Below are positions 32,844-42,518 of a DNA stretch of 64,000 nucleotides, in pieces. A program made the position numbers and the translations under genes. The notes beneath the pieces are model-generated. The model saw only the letters and a list, made by a program, of their open reading frames with translations. It was not told the DNA's origin and searched no databases. The number at the start of each line of letters is the position of its first letter. The first letter of the stretch is position 1. Origin of the DNA: CAYRTV01 sp964505785 (lineage in GTDB: Bacteria > Acidobacteriota > Aminicenantia > Aminicenantales > Aminicenantaceae); assembly GCA_964505785.1 (NCBI GenBank), contig CAZDJZ010000002.1:248001-312000 (forward strand), in the 5' to 3' direction.

Positions 32844-33674
32844 TTAATAAAGGACTTCCTCTTCCCCCAAGGCTTCTATTCTTTTATTGATCCAGTCAAT
32901 AATTAAATCGCGTCTCAAAAGTGCCGCTTCAATTTCATCGTCTTTAAGATATTCTCCAGTGACTTCCCTAATCACGTCAAAATTTAAACTCTTCATTTTT
33001 TCAACCAGCGTCCTTGGGAGCTGCTTCATGAGACGGGGGCCTTCATGGTATTTTTCATCATAGATCAGCTTTTTTGTAAATTTTTTGGAAGTCCGGAAGC
33101 TCCGGGAATGGTCGATCAGAATAATCCGCCAATCATCAGTAATGAGAAATTGGTTTTGATGCCGGTCTTCATTGGCAATTAAGTTATCAAAAGCCCTCTG
33201 TAAATAAAGAGCGCGGTTCCAATTGAATACCCTATAGGAAGGAGTATCAATTTTTTTGTCATATTTGTCTTTCAAACTGATTTTATAATCTACGATCAAT
33301 TGGCAGGAACCCCGTTTTCCCTTAAAACGCTTTTCTATAGTTGGGGGCACCATGTTCAATCCCAGGTATTTATCCAGGCGGTAAGAAGCGATTTCCCAGC
33401 GCCAGTTTTCTATATACCCCCGCTGCCGCCCCTCTGGATTTTTCCAGATGGCTTGCTGCTGTATCCCGTCTTTTTCCAAGGTCAATTTCCAAGGCTCAGT
33501 TACAGCTTCCCGCGGACTCCAGGGCTGCTTTGAATCAATAATTTCCGCTTGTTCTAAATATTCTTCCCACTTGGCTCTTTCCGCGATTTCATCCGGATTG
33601 AATTGACCCAGCGAAAAAAGACATAGCCCCAAAAACATCCAGATAAATAACCCCAAACATTTTTTGTTATTCAT
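32844..33674 (-). CDS. Secreted FAM20/HipA-like kinase-fold protein
   Basis: A 276-residue protein with a signal peptide (hydrophobic 6-22). Residues about 60-235 show the atypical kinase fold shared by HipA, PI3/4-kinases and FAM20. WRWEIASYRLDKYLGLNMVP carries Glu94 (salt-bridge Glu) and the helix before LGL; IANEDRHQN (167-174) has Asp170-Arg171-His172 and Asn174 as catalytic and metal residues; LIDHSRSF has Asp188 as second metal ligand. Lys78 (AIWK) could be the ATP lysine. It therefore looks like an active phosphotransferase acting in the periplasm or outside, but the substrate is unknown. There is no partner antitoxin (HipB-like) gene, which argues against a toxin-antitoxin role. Confidence 0.65.
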   Translation of the reverse strand: MNNKKCLGLFIWMFLGLCLFSLGQFNPDEIAERAKWEEYLEQAEIIDSKQPWSPREAVTEPWKLTLEKDGIQQQAIWKNPEGRQRGYIENWRWEIASYRLDKYLGLNMVPPTIEKRFKGKRGSCQLIVDYKISLKDKYDKKIDTPSYRVFNWNRALYLQRAFDNLIANEDRHQNQFLITDDWRIILIDHSRSFRTSKKFTKKLIYDEKYHEGPRLMKQLPRTLVEKMKSLNFDVIREVTGEYLKDDEIEAALLRRDLIIDWINKRIEALGEEEVLY

Positions 33675-33815
33675 TCTATCCCCTCACTCCTGTATTTTAG
33701 CCGAAAAATAATGAATAAAGAAAAACACACCTCTTCAGCTTATAATTATTGAATTCCCTTTTTTTGAAAATAACAGGAGAGGCCTTGGATGTCAATACAA
33801 AATAAAAAATCATTT

Positions 33816-34580
33816 CTAAGGTTCCAGATAGCGCCTGGCGCCAACAAACCTGCTGCGGAAATATGGACGTTCCAGCCGGTCTTTACGAATTCGTGTGTTT
33901 CGTCCCGGGGCATGGATGAAACGGCCGTTTCCAATATATATTCCGACATGGGATACTCGATAAGGAGAGCTGCCGGTTGCAAAGAAAATCAGGTCACCTT
34001 TCCTCAGAGCAGATCGCCTGACCGCTTCCCCAGTCTTGAACTGCTGGCGGGAACTCCTCGGGAGGTTAAATCCATTGAGTCGATATACCGTCATGGTCAA
34101 ACCACTGCAATCAAACCCATCGTCAGGTGATGCTCCCCCCCAGGCATATTTAATCCCCAAAAAACTCTCCGCCGTCGCAACTATCTTTTCTCTCAAATAA
34201 CCTGGTCCATAGATATCCGCTTTAGCAGCCGGGTGCTCTTCGGGTCTGACGATATAATAATCCGGTATAATATCAGCTTGAAACAGCTCCACTGCCCGAG
34301 TTAAGGCCTTTTCACGGGAAGAATAATCTCCAAATCGAACTTTATATAGCCCTGAGGTATGCCGGAAATAATATGGATCCAGGCCTTTCTGCTCGAGACT
34401 TTCAGTCATCCTGACTGCGTTGTCAAGAATTGAAAAGGCGCCGGCCTGAATCACATATCCAGTCCGGACAATTTTTTCCTTTTTGCTTTCCGGTTGAAGA
34501 TGTATACGGCTGCGGCATCCGCTCCAAAACATCAAAAAAAACATTGTGCTTAAAGCAATATATACGTTTCTTTTTTTCAT
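33816..34580 (-). CDS. SPOR and NlpC/P60 domain lipoprotein (peptidoglycan hydrolase)
   Basis: A 254-residue lipoprotein with lipobox Cys22 (FWSGC). Residues about 40-112 form an SPOR domain (YVIQAGAFS, LYKVRFGDYSSRE), which binds denuded glycan strands. Residues 130-254 form an NlpC/P60 cysteine peptidase with Cys158 (DDGFDCSG), His211 (SHVGIYIG) and His223 (FIHAP) as the catalytic set. It probably cleaves peptidoglycan stem peptides at the envelope, perhaps at septa. A dispersed repeat lies just upstream of the start at 34594-34626. Confidence 0.9.
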   Translation of the reverse strand: MKKRNVYIALSTMFFLMFWSGCRSRIHLQPESKKEKIVRTGYVIQAGAFSILDNAVRMTESLEQKGLDPYYFRHTSGLYKVRFGDYSSREKALTRAVELFQADIIPDYYIVRPEEHPAAKADIYGPGYLREKIVATAESFLGIKYAWGGASPDDGFDCSGLTMTVYRLNGFNLPRSSRQQFKTGEAVRRSALRKGDLIFFATGSSPYRVSHVGIYIGNGRFIHAPGRNTRIRKDRLERPYFRSRFVGARRYLEP

Positions 34581-34593
34581 AACTGTATTCCAT

Positions 34594-34626
34594 AACCTGG
34601 ATTATTCACGGGCCGGGATTGCCGCA
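34594..34626 (-). repeat. Dispersed REP-like repeat, copy 7
   Basis: Reads AACCTGGATTATTCACGGGC then CGGGATTGCCGCA, the best-conserved copy, in reverse orientation. It lies in the divergent region between the NlpC/P60 lipoprotein and the TPR lipoprotein genes. Confidence 0.82.
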
Positions 34627-34730
34627 CGGCCGGGTAATAGGCCAGATATAACACATCCTTTATGAAAAATAAAACATTATGGTTGTACTTCTTGTAAAAA
34701 TCAGGCATATTCAAGATAAGGCATGCCGTT

Positions 34731-35468
34731 ATGAAAACAATTCAGCTCCGGGAAATGGAAATGGGATATTTATGTCATCCGAAAATATTATTTTTCCTGT
34801 TTGGAATAATCAGCTTGGCTCTCTTGAGCAGTTGCGGTGCATCCGGAACATTTACAGGAAATTCTTCAAGAAATAATGCCGACGCTTCCGCTCAAATCCA
34901 ATCTCCGCCGGAAGATTCTTTCCAGCAAGGTTTAAAGGATTTTCAAAATTTTAAATACACTCAGGCCAAAAAGAATTTTGACAAAACGCTCACCGCCAAT
35001 CCCCGTCATCAAGAGGCCTTATTCTACCGGGGCAGATGTTTTATAAAAATGAATAATTTAAACCAGGCCCTGCAGGATTTCAACAGAATTTTAAGCCTGA
35101 ACAATCAGAATGCCCAGGGATTGGCTGGGCGCGCTGAAGTCCTGATGGAAAAAAAGAAATTATCCGAAGCTATGCACGAAATCGAAAAAGCTTTGGATTA
35201 TGACATGAACCTTGCGTATGCCTGGTACCTTAAAGGGCTGATATTCGGGTATCAAAATAAGCTGGATAAGGCTGTTGCCGCATTTAAAACCTGCCTGGAT
35301 AAGAATATGAAATATGCCTATGCCCACTACCAATTAGGTCTGGCCTATAATCAAAAAAACCGTCCCGATCTAGCGGTCATACATTTGGAATTGTTTTTGG
35401 AACTTGCTCCAAATGCTCCCGAGTCCGGCAAAGTCAGAGATCTATTGAACAGGTTACGTTTTCCTTAA
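34731..35468 (+). CDS. TPR-repeat lipoprotein
   Basis: A 245-residue protein with a hydrophobic N-terminus ending in a lipobox (LLSSCGAS, Cys near 35). From about residue 60 on there are four to five tetratricopeptide repeats (patterns such as HQEALFYRGRCFIKMNNLNQ and LAYAWYLKGLIFGYQNKLDK). TPR lipoproteins bring partner proteins together at the outer membrane or in the periplasm. The first ATG at 34731 is used, with AAGG 9 bp upstream; a later ATG at 34755 would still leave the signal intact. The M24 peptidase gene follows after 12 bp and is probably co-transcribed. Confidence 0.8.
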   Translation: MKTIQLREMEMGYLCHPKILFFLFGIISLALLSSCGASGTFTGNSSRNNADASAQIQSPPEDSFQQGLKDFQNFKYTQAKKNFDKTLTANPRHQEALFYRGRCFIKMNNLNQALQDFNRILSLNNQNAQGLAGRAEVLMEKKKLSEAMHEIEKALDYDMNLAYAWYLKGLIFGYQNKLDKAVAAFKTCLDKNMKYAYAHYQLGLAYNQKNRPDLAVIHLELFLELAPNAPESGKVRDLLNRLRFP

Positions 35469-35480
35469 GGAGTTAATGAT

Positions 35481-36794
35481 ATGAAAAATAAGGTTTTTTT
35501 CTTTTCGATCGGATTATTGATCTGCACCACATGGCTCCTGCCGCAAGCCAAGCACGCCCAGATGCGTTGGGAAATAATGAACCAGATCCGGCAGGATAAA
35601 TTTGATATTATTCTACCCAAGGTTATGAGAGAAAATAACATCGACATGTGGATAACAGTCATGCGGGAAGGCAATTACGGCCCGCTCTATTATGACTTAG
35701 GCGAAGGCTATGTTTCAAATTTTGGGTATTATATTTTTTTTGATAAAGGCGATGAGCGAATCGAACGTATTGCATTGGGGATCCATGGGTACCTGATTGA
35801 ACGCAGCGGCGCCTATGACAAATTTGGTCCTGCTTCCGATTTAGCAGAGATCGTCGGCGAACGTAATCCCCAACGCATTGGGATTAACACGTCTGAACAA
35901 ATCGGAGCAGCGGATAGTTTGACACTCACGGCTTATCAGCATCTTAAGAAAACCCTGGGCAAGACTTTTTCTGACCGGTTGGTTTCAGCCGAAAAGCTGG
36001 TGTCTGACTTCCGGTCGCGACGTGTGGCGGGAGAAATTGCCGCATTTTCTCAAGCGGGTATCATCTCTAAGGAAATTGCGGAGAGGGCCCTCTCCAATGA
36101 AGTCATTGTTCCAGGCCAAACTATGCTGGAGGAAGTTGCCTGGTGGATCATGGAGCGGCTTTTCGAACGCGGGCTCAATGCATCTTTCGGTCTCCCCTCG
36201 ATTTATATAACCGGCCCTGAAGGAATTGAAGCCACTTCAAATAACCGGATCATTCAACGTGGTGACTTAATTATGATTGACTGGGGAGTCGGTTTAATGA
36301 ATTTTTATACCGACATGAAACGCACCGCTTATGTCCTGAAGGAAAATGAAACCCGTTTGCCAGGAGGATTCCAGCATGCATTTGATCAGGCGCTTAAAGT
36401 CCGCCGTATTATTAAAAAAAACATAAAACCCGGCCGCACCGCAATTGAGACTTTGGATATTCTCAATCAAAAAGTGAATGAAGCCGGTTTCGAAATTATG
36501 GAAAACTTTAATCAGCCCGGCGATTCCACCAAAACCGATGTCATAATCGGATGCCATTCTGTTGGTAATTGGGGACATGGAATCGGACCTTCCATCGCAT
36601 GGTTTAATCCCCTGCGTTTGACATACACTCTTCAACCTACTAATTTATTGGCGATTGAATTCTTTGCCTACACGCCTGTGCCTGAATGGAATGGGAAAAA
36701 AGTCAGAATTCCTTTGGAAGATGATGCTGTTTTAACTTCGGATGGAATGGAATGGCTTTATCCGCCAATCGAAGACATCATTTTGATTCGTTAG
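35481..36794 (+). CDS. Secreted M24-family metallopeptidase (Xaa-Pro dipeptidase-like)
   Basis: A 437-residue protein with a signal peptide (hydrophobic 5-20). The pita-bread catalytic domain (about 185-430) shows the five metal ligands: Asp267 (MIDWG), Asp278 (YTDMK), His366 (GHGIGP), Glu393 (AIEFF) and Glu413 (LEDD). The N-terminal creatinase-like domain precedes it. It likely removes N-terminal residues from Pro-containing peptides in the periplasm. AAGGAG stands before the ATG. Together with the M1 enzyme it indicates peptide utilisation. It is convergent with rho, with 8 bp between the stop codons. Confidence 0.9.
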   Translation: MKNKVFFFSIGLLICTTWLLPQAKHAQMRWEIMNQIRQDKFDIILPKVMRENNIDMWITVMREGNYGPLYYDLGEGYVSNFGYYIFFDKGDERIERIALGIHGYLIERSGAYDKFGPASDLAEIVGERNPQRIGINTSEQIGAADSLTLTAYQHLKKTLGKTFSDRLVSAEKLVSDFRSRRVAGEIAAFSQAGIISKEIAERALSNEVIVPGQTMLEEVAWWIMERLFERGLNASFGLPSIYITGPEGIEATSNNRIIQRGDLIMIDWGVGLMNFYTDMKRTAYVLKENETRLPGGFQHAFDQALKVRRIIKKNIKPGRTAIETLDILNQKVNEAGFEIMENFNQPGDSTKTDVIIGCHSVGNWGHGIGPSIAWFNPLRLTYTLQPTNLLAIEFFAYTPVPEWNGKKVRIPLEDDAVLTSDGMEWLYPPIEDIILIR

Positions 36795-36802
36795 CCGCAG
36801 TC

Positions 36803-38083
36803 TTACAGTCCTTTGCTCATGGCATTGAGAAAATCGGCATTGGTTTTGGTTTTCGAAATTTTTTCCTGAAGGAGCTCCATAGCCTCGACTTCCGTCAATT
36901 GGCTTAGAACTTTCCGCAGAATCCAAATCCGGTTCAAGTCCTTATCGTCGATGAGCAATTCTTCTTTTCGAGTCCCGGAGCGGTTGATATCAATAGCGGG
37001 GAAAAGCCTCTTGTCTACCAAACGGCGGTCCAGATTGACTTCCATGTTGCCGGTACCTTTAAATTCTTCAAAAATCACTTCATCCATCCGGCTTCCGGTG
37101 TCGATCAAGGCTGTTGCCATGATGGTCAAGCTGCCGCCTTCCTCGATCTTCCTGGCTGCGCCGAAAAATTTCTTGGGTTTATTAAGGGCATTGGCATCGA
37201 TTCCCCCTGAAAGTACTTTTCCTGAGGGAGGAATGACCGCATTATGAGCGCGGGCCAGTCTTGTAATGCTATCCATTAAAATCGTGACGTCTTTCTTGAT
37301 CTCAACCAAGCGTTTTGCTTTTTCCAAAACAATATTCGCCACTTGCGAATTCCGGATGGGAGGCTCATCAAAGGTAGAGGCCACAACTTCACCTTTAATG
37401 CTGCGTTGAAAATCTGTTACTTCTTCAGGTCTTTCTGCAACTAAAAGAACAATCGTAACGACTTCAGGATGATTTTTTTCAATTGACTGTGCAATTGTTT
37501 TTAATAAGGTGGTTTTCCCTGCCCGCGGCGGAGAGACAATCAACCCTCTTTGTCCCTTTCCGACAGGAGTTAATAAGTCCATGATCCGTGCATTCAAATT
37601 CTTGGGCTGACCATCTTCTAATTTGAATCTTTCAAACGGATATAGAGGCGTTAATCCATCAAAATGAACACCTCTCCTTTGGTCGATAATCTGATCGGGA
37701 TGCATAAAATTGATCGCTTCAATTTTAATCAACGCAAAATACTTTTCTCCATTTTTGGGAGGGCGAACAACACCAGATACTGTATCTCCGGTTCTCAATT
37801 GGAATTTTCTAATTTGAGAAGGAGAAACATAAATATCATCCTGGCTCGGCAGATAAGAAAATTCCGGTGCCCGCAAAAAACCAAATCCATCCGATAAACA
37901 TTCCAAAACACCTTCAGAAAACAACAATCCGTTTTTCTTTGCTTGAGCTTCAAGTATCTTGAATATCAAATGTTGTTTTTTTGAATATTTAAATTCATTG
38001 TCGGGTACATTCAGGTCTTTAGCGATACTGACAAGTTTGTCAACTTTCAACTCTTCGAGTTCTGCTAAATTGTACTCTTTCAT
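36803..38083 (-). CDS. rho: Transcription termination factor Rho
   Basis: A 426-residue hexameric RNA helicase. The N-terminal Rho_N helical domain (LAELEELKVDKLVSIAKDL), the OSB cold-shock-like RNA-binding domain (EGVLECLSDGFGFLRAPEFSY, near 58-78) and the RecA-like ATPase (Walker A SPPRAGKTTLLK near 185; ILMDSITRLARAHN) are all present, as are the Q- and R-loop segments. GAGGT precedes the ATG. It is the last gene of the lon-clpX-clpP-tig direction; full length with no large N-terminal insertion. It is essential in many bacteria for terminating untranslated RNA. Confidence 0.97.
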   Translation of the reverse strand: MKEYNLAELEELKVDKLVSIAKDLNVPDNEFKYSKKQHLIFKILEAQAKKNGLLFSEGVLECLSDGFGFLRAPEFSYLPSQDDIYVSPSQIRKFQLRTGDTVSGVVRPPKNGEKYFALIKIEAINFMHPDQIIDQRRGVHFDGLTPLYPFERFKLEDGQPKNLNARIMDLLTPVGKGQRGLIVSPPRAGKTTLLKTIAQSIEKNHPEVVTIVLLVAERPEEVTDFQRSIKGEVVASTFDEPPIRNSQVANIVLEKAKRLVEIKKDVTILMDSITRLARAHNAVIPPSGKVLSGGIDANALNKPKKFFGAARKIEEGGSLTIMATALIDTGSRMDEVIFEEFKGTGNMEVNLDRRLVDKRLFPAIDINRSGTRKEELLIDDKDLNRIWILRKVLSQLTEVEAMELLQEKISKTKTNADFLNAMSKGL

Positions 38084-38173
38084 TTTTTACCTCACTATGA
38101 TTGGATTGAATTGGATTAAATTTAACCCGCGAGCCTGGATTCCCGCTCGTTTTTATTCAAAATTAAATCAGTT

Positions 38174-40618
38174 TTAATGTGTTACTGTAGGGTCTTGAGA
38201 TTCTTCCCCTCCGTCTTTGGATTTAGAGGAATCCGATGATAAATCTACATCAACATCGTCATCGTTGTCGTCATTCCGGGATTTTTCAGGAAGGTCTCCG
38301 GTAAGGGCGATTTTCAGTACTTCGTCCATTGTCTGGACAAAATGGATTTTCATAACTTTTTTGATTTTCTTGGGAAGGTCATTGATATCGCACATATTGT
38401 CCAGAGGAAGGATGGCTTCAAAAATGCCTTCACGGTGAGCAGCCAATAGTTTTTCTTTGATTCCGCCTACCTGCAGAACTTTGCCCCTTAAAGTCAGCTC
38501 CCCACTCATAACCACCTTTTTTTTGACAGGGATGCCGGTTAATAAGGAAATAATTGAAGTGGCGATTGTGATACCTGCAGAAGGGCCTTCTTTAGGAGTG
38601 GCCGCTTCAGGAACATGAATGTGAATATCAAAGTTTTTATGTAAATCCCTCGCAATATTTAATTCAAACATCTTCCCCCGGACATAGCTGAAAGCGGCTT
38701 GGGCCGATTCCTGCATTACTTCTCCCAATTGGCCGGTCAAAGTAAAATTTCCTTTCCCATGTACCTTGGTTACTTCAAAAGTGAGAAGTTCGCCCCCGAA
38801 TTCCGTCCAGGCCATTCCGATAGCAACGCCGACTTCATTCTTTTTATCAATAGCGCTTCGGCGATACCTAGGAATTCCCAGGTGGTCTTCAAGATGGCGT
38901 GGGGCTATGGCTTCTTTATGTTTTTTTCCTTTGGTCACAACTTTTTTGACAACTTTCCGGCATATCTTGGTTAATTCTCTTTCCAGATTTCTCACGCCTG
39001 CTTCCCGTGTATATTCACGGACCAGTCTGCGCAGGCTCTGATCGGACATTTTTAAGTTGTTATCTGACAAACCATGTGCTTTAACTTGTTTGGGAAGCAG
39101 AAACCTCTTTCCAATCTGGAGCTTTTCTTCTTCCGTATATCCAGGAATGCGGATCACTTCCATCCTGTCTATCAGAGGTCTGGGAATAGTGTCCATGACA
39201 TTAGCAGTAATAATAAACATAACTTTGGATAAATCAAATTCCGTGTCAATGTAATGATCAAGAAAAGTATTGTTTTGCTCCGGGTCTAAAACCTCCATGA
39301 GTGCTGATGCCGGATCTCCACGAAAATCGACACTCATCTTATCAACCTCATCCAAAAGAAAGACGGGGTTATTGGTTCCGGCCTTTTTTATCATTTGAAT
39401 AATCCGTCCGGGATAAGCGCCGATATAAGTTCTTCTATGCCCCCGGATCTCAGCTTCGTCCCTGACTCCTCCTAGAGACAGACGGACAAATTTTCGGCCG
39501 GTTGCACGGGCGATTGATTTCCCTAAGGAACTTTTCCCAACACCTGGAGGTCCGACAAATCCAAGAATAACGCCCCGGGGATTTTTCACCAATTGGCGGA
39601 TGGATAAATATTCGAGAATTCTATCCTTGACCTTATCTAATCCATAATGATCCTCATTTAGGATATTTTTAGCTTTTTCTATGTCCCTCTTTTCCCGGGA
39701 TTTTTTATCCCATGGTAAAGCGGTGATCCAATCCAGGTAATTCCGGCAAACGGTCGCTTCCGCAGACATGGGAGGCATGACCTCCAATCTTTCTATTTCT
39801 TTGTACGCTTTTTCTTCTGCGTCCTTAGGCATGTTCGCTTCTGCGACCTTCTTTTTCAATTCTTCAATTTCGTTGTTTTGATCATCTTTTTTCATATTCA
39901 TTCCTGGAGTAAAAACTTTTTGTCCGGGCTCTTTAAACGGAGATTTGCGCCTTTGTGATGTTTTTCCGTTCTTCCTCAATTTTGAGTGTATTTTCAGGAT
40001 TTCATTTTCAAGAATAAAGATTAATCTTCTTAATCGTTCTAATGGGTTGACGGTTTCCAATAAATTTTGTTTCTCTTCCACAGGAAGATATAAATGCGAA
40101 GAGATAATGTCGGAAATCCGGGACGGTGTATTTTCCCTCAGGGCCGGAATAATTGATTCAAAATTTGCATGCTGGCTCAATTTCAGATAATCCTCAAACA
40201 GGGACAGAACCCGTTTCAGGGCCTCCTTAATGGAATTATCATCAGCAATTGGAATTTCAGAAATCTCCTTACTTAAAACTTGATAATAAGGATAAGTATT
40301 CAGATATTCCAGAATCCGGGCCCGCCGTTTTCCTTCGACAATCACCTTCATGTTTTTATCGTCCATCTTGACGACACGGATAATTTTTGCAACTACACCC
40401 AAAGAATAAATATCTTTGGGCCGGGGATTATCCAGGGACGCATCCATTTGAGAAGAAAGAAAAATCATTTTATCCTGGGAAGTGGCTTTTTCCAGGGCTT
40501 TGATCGAAGCTGGACGTCCAATAATAAAGGGAACCAGCGTAGAGGGAAATACGACGAGATCGCGCAACGGTATCAGCGGAATTTTTTCAATCTTTTCTTT
40601 AACTTCAGGATTGTTCAT
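38174..40618 (-). CDS. lon: ATP-dependent protease La (Lon)
   Basis: An 814-residue AAA+ protease that degrades misfolded and regulatory proteins. It has the N-terminal LON substrate-binding domain (PLIPLRDLVVFPSTLVPFI), the ATPase module with Walker A GPPGVGKSSLGKS (near 363) and the C-terminal serine-lysine protease domain with PKEGPSAGIT. The C-terminus ends in an Asp/Ser-rich acidic tail (DDNDDDVDVD), beyond the usual Lon end. The ATG at 40618 is used, with GGGGAG 5 bp before it. It follows clpX directly and belongs to the tig-clpP-clpX-lon block. Confidence 0.97.
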   Translation of the reverse strand: MNNPEVKEKIEKIPLIPLRDLVVFPSTLVPFIIGRPASIKALEKATSQDKMIFLSSQMDASLDNPRPKDIYSLGVVAKIIRVVKMDDKNMKVIVEGKRRARILEYLNTYPYYQVLSKEISEIPIADDNSIKEALKRVLSLFEDYLKLSQHANFESIIPALRENTPSRISDIISSHLYLPVEEKQNLLETVNPLERLRRLIFILENEILKIHSKLRKNGKTSQRRKSPFKEPGQKVFTPGMNMKKDDQNNEIEELKKKVAEANMPKDAEEKAYKEIERLEVMPPMSAEATVCRNYLDWITALPWDKKSREKRDIEKAKNILNEDHYGLDKVKDRILEYLSIRQLVKNPRGVILGFVGPPGVGKSSLGKSIARATGRKFVRLSLGGVRDEAEIRGHRRTYIGAYPGRIIQMIKKAGTNNPVFLLDEVDKMSVDFRGDPASALMEVLDPEQNNTFLDHYIDTEFDLSKVMFIITANVMDTIPRPLIDRMEVIRIPGYTEEEKLQIGKRFLLPKQVKAHGLSDNNLKMSDQSLRRLVREYTREAGVRNLERELTKICRKVVKKVVTKGKKHKEAIAPRHLEDHLGIPRYRRSAIDKKNEVGVAIGMAWTEFGGELLTFEVTKVHGKGNFTLTGQLGEVMQESAQAAFSYVRGKMFELNIARDLHKNFDIHIHVPEAATPKEGPSAGITIATSIISLLTGIPVKKKVVMSGELTLRGKVLQVGGIKEKLLAAHREGIFEAILPLDNMCDINDLPKKIKKVMKIHFVQTMDEVLKIALTGDLPEKSRNDDNDDDVDVDLSSDSSKSKDGGEESQDPTVTH

Positions 40619-40620
40619 AG

Positions 40621-41865
40621 TCACTCCCCAACTGCTTTTTTAAACTTGTCATAATTTAGAATATTTTCATCAACCATTTTTTTTGTGACTTTTATTGTCG
40701 TCTCCTGCTTGCTGGAAGGCAAGTGAAACATAATATCAAGCATCAGGTCTTCAATGATACTTCTTAAACCGCGAGCTCCCAGACCACGCTTTAAAGATTT
40801 TGCTGCAATCGATTTAAGCGCTTCAGAAGTAAATTCGAGCTTGACATTTTCCATTTCAAATAGCTTTTGGAATTGTTTCAAGATTGCATTTTTTGGCTTG
40901 GTGAGAATATCTACCAAGTCGTTTTCAGACAAATCTGAAAAAACGGCGGCAACAGGAATGCGGCCGACGAGTTCAGGAATCAAGCCGAACTTTATCAAAT
41001 CCTGCGGAATTAATTCACGCAGAATGTCCTCTTTATCTGCAGATTCCTTCGGAACACGGCGGGACTGAAATCCCACAACACTCTTCCCTATCCTCTGCCT
41101 GATGATATCTTCAAGACCAATAAAAGCGCCCCCCATGATAAAAAGAATATTGGTTGTGTTTACGGGAATATATTCTTGCTGCGGATGTTTTCGCCCACCT
41201 TGAGGGGGTACATTCGCCGTCGTCCCTTCAATAATTTTCAAAAGGGCTTGCTGAACCCCTTCTCCGGATACATCCCGGGTAATGGAAGGGCTGTCACCCT
41301 TTCGCCCTATTTTATCTATTTCATCTATATAGATAATTCCTTTCTGGGCCTTAGCTAAATTACCTTTGGCGGACTGAAAGAGCTTGAGAATAATATTTTC
41401 GACATCTTCACCCACATACCCGGCTTCGGTCAAGGAAGTGGCGTCAGCTATAGCAAAAGGAACCGATAAAACTTTGGCCAATGTCTGTGCCATCAGGGTT
41501 TTTCCAGTTCCGGTCGGACCTATGATGAGGATATTACTCTTTGTTAATTCGACATCATCGATTTTTCCTCGATAATGAATTCGCTTATAATGATTATAAA
41601 CAGCTACCGCGATTCTCTTTTTTGCCTCATCTTGCCCAATGATATATTCATCTAAGGCTTTTTTTATCTCAAACGGGGTCGGGAACTTTTCCTTCTTTTC
41701 CTCTTCACTTTTTTGGTCTTTTTCAGAAAAAATAATCGAATGGGCCAACTGAACACAATTGTCGCAGATATATACACCGCCGGGTCCCGCAATTAATTTT
41801 TTAACCATTGGCTGCGGACGGTTGCAAAAATTACATCGTGTCTGCTTATTCGTGTTCTCTTTCAT
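40621..41865 (-). CDS. clpX: ClpX ATPase subunit of ClpXP
   Basis: A 414-residue AAA+ unfoldase that feeds substrates to ClpP. The N-terminal zinc-binding domain has Cys11, Cys14, Cys34 and Cys37. Walker A is GPTGTGKTLMAQTLA (near 118) and the IGF-type ClpP-binding region lies between Walker B and the sensor motifs (KSVVGFQS). It lies between clpP and lon in the same direction, with 2 bp before the lon start. Confidence 0.97.
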   Translation of the reverse strand: MKENTNKQTRCNFCNRPQPMVKKLIAGPGGVYICDNCVQLAHSIIFSEKDQKSEEEKKEKFPTPFEIKKALDEYIIGQDEAKKRIAVAVYNHYKRIHYRGKIDDVELTKSNILIIGPTGTGKTLMAQTLAKVLSVPFAIADATSLTEAGYVGEDVENIILKLFQSAKGNLAKAQKGIIYIDEIDKIGRKGDSPSITRDVSGEGVQQALLKIIEGTTANVPPQGGRKHPQQEYIPVNTTNILFIMGGAFIGLEDIIRQRIGKSVVGFQSRRVPKESADKEDILRELIPQDLIKFGLIPELVGRIPVAAVFSDLSENDLVDILTKPKNAILKQFQKLFEMENVKLEFTSEALKSIAAKSLKRGLGARGLRSIIEDLMLDIMFHLPSSKQETTIKVTKKMVDENILNYDKFKKAVGE

Positions 41866-41913
41866 ATTTTTTTCTCAATACATTCGTTGATTCCGGCTAA
41901 ATGGAATAAGACG

Positions 41914-42510
41914 TTACGGTTTAATATTTTTCTTATCCGTAATGATATCATCTATAATACCATATTTTTCAGCTTGTGCGGGAGTCATGATAAAATCCCT
42001 CTCGATATCCTCTTGAATTTTTTCTTCCGGTTGCTCCGTATGTTTAACCAGAATTTGATTGATATTTTCCCGAATCCGGAGGATCTCTTTTGCCTGAATT
42101 GCGATATCAGACGCCTGCCCCTTGAATCCACCAAAGGGCTGGTGAATAATAATCCTGGCATTGGGAAGGGAATATCTTTTCCCTTTTGTTCCAGCGGCTA
42201 AAAGGATGGCGGCCATGCTGGCTGCCTGGCCGACGCATATGGTCGATATAGCTGAATTCAAATACTGCATGGTGTCATAAATAGCCAGCCCGGCTGTAAT
42301 GCTGCCGCCTGGTGAATTGATGTAAATTGAAACGGGTTGTTCCGGCTTTTCTGCGTCAAGGTACAAAAGCTGGGCGACAACTGAATTGGCCACAGCATCA
42401 TTAATTTCAGTTCCGATAAAGATAATATTATCTTTAAGCAGACGTGAATATATATCATACACACGTTCATTTTTGCCTTCTCGGTCAACAACAAAGGGGG
42501 TTTGAGTCAT
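41914..42510 (-). CDS. clpP: ClpP serine protease subunit
   Basis: A 198-residue tetradecameric protease with the complete triad Ser98 (GQAASMA), His123 (IIIHQPFGG) and Asp172 (ERDFIM). The short N-terminus has no long propeptide. It works with ClpX to degrade tagged and regulatory proteins. It follows tig by 8 bp (tig stop at 42519) and precedes clpX by 48 bp on the same transcript. Confidence 0.97.
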   Translation of the reverse strand: MTQTPFVVDREGKNERVYDIYSRLLKDNIIFIGTEINDAVANSVVAQLLYLDAEKPEQPVSIYINSPGGSITAGLAIYDTMQYLNSAISTICVGQAASMAAILLAAGTKGKRYSLPNARIIIHQPFGGFKGQASDIAIQAKEILRIRENINQILVKHTEQPEEKIQEDIERDFIMTPAQAEKYGIIDDIITDKKNIKP

Positions 42511-42518
42511 GAGAAATT

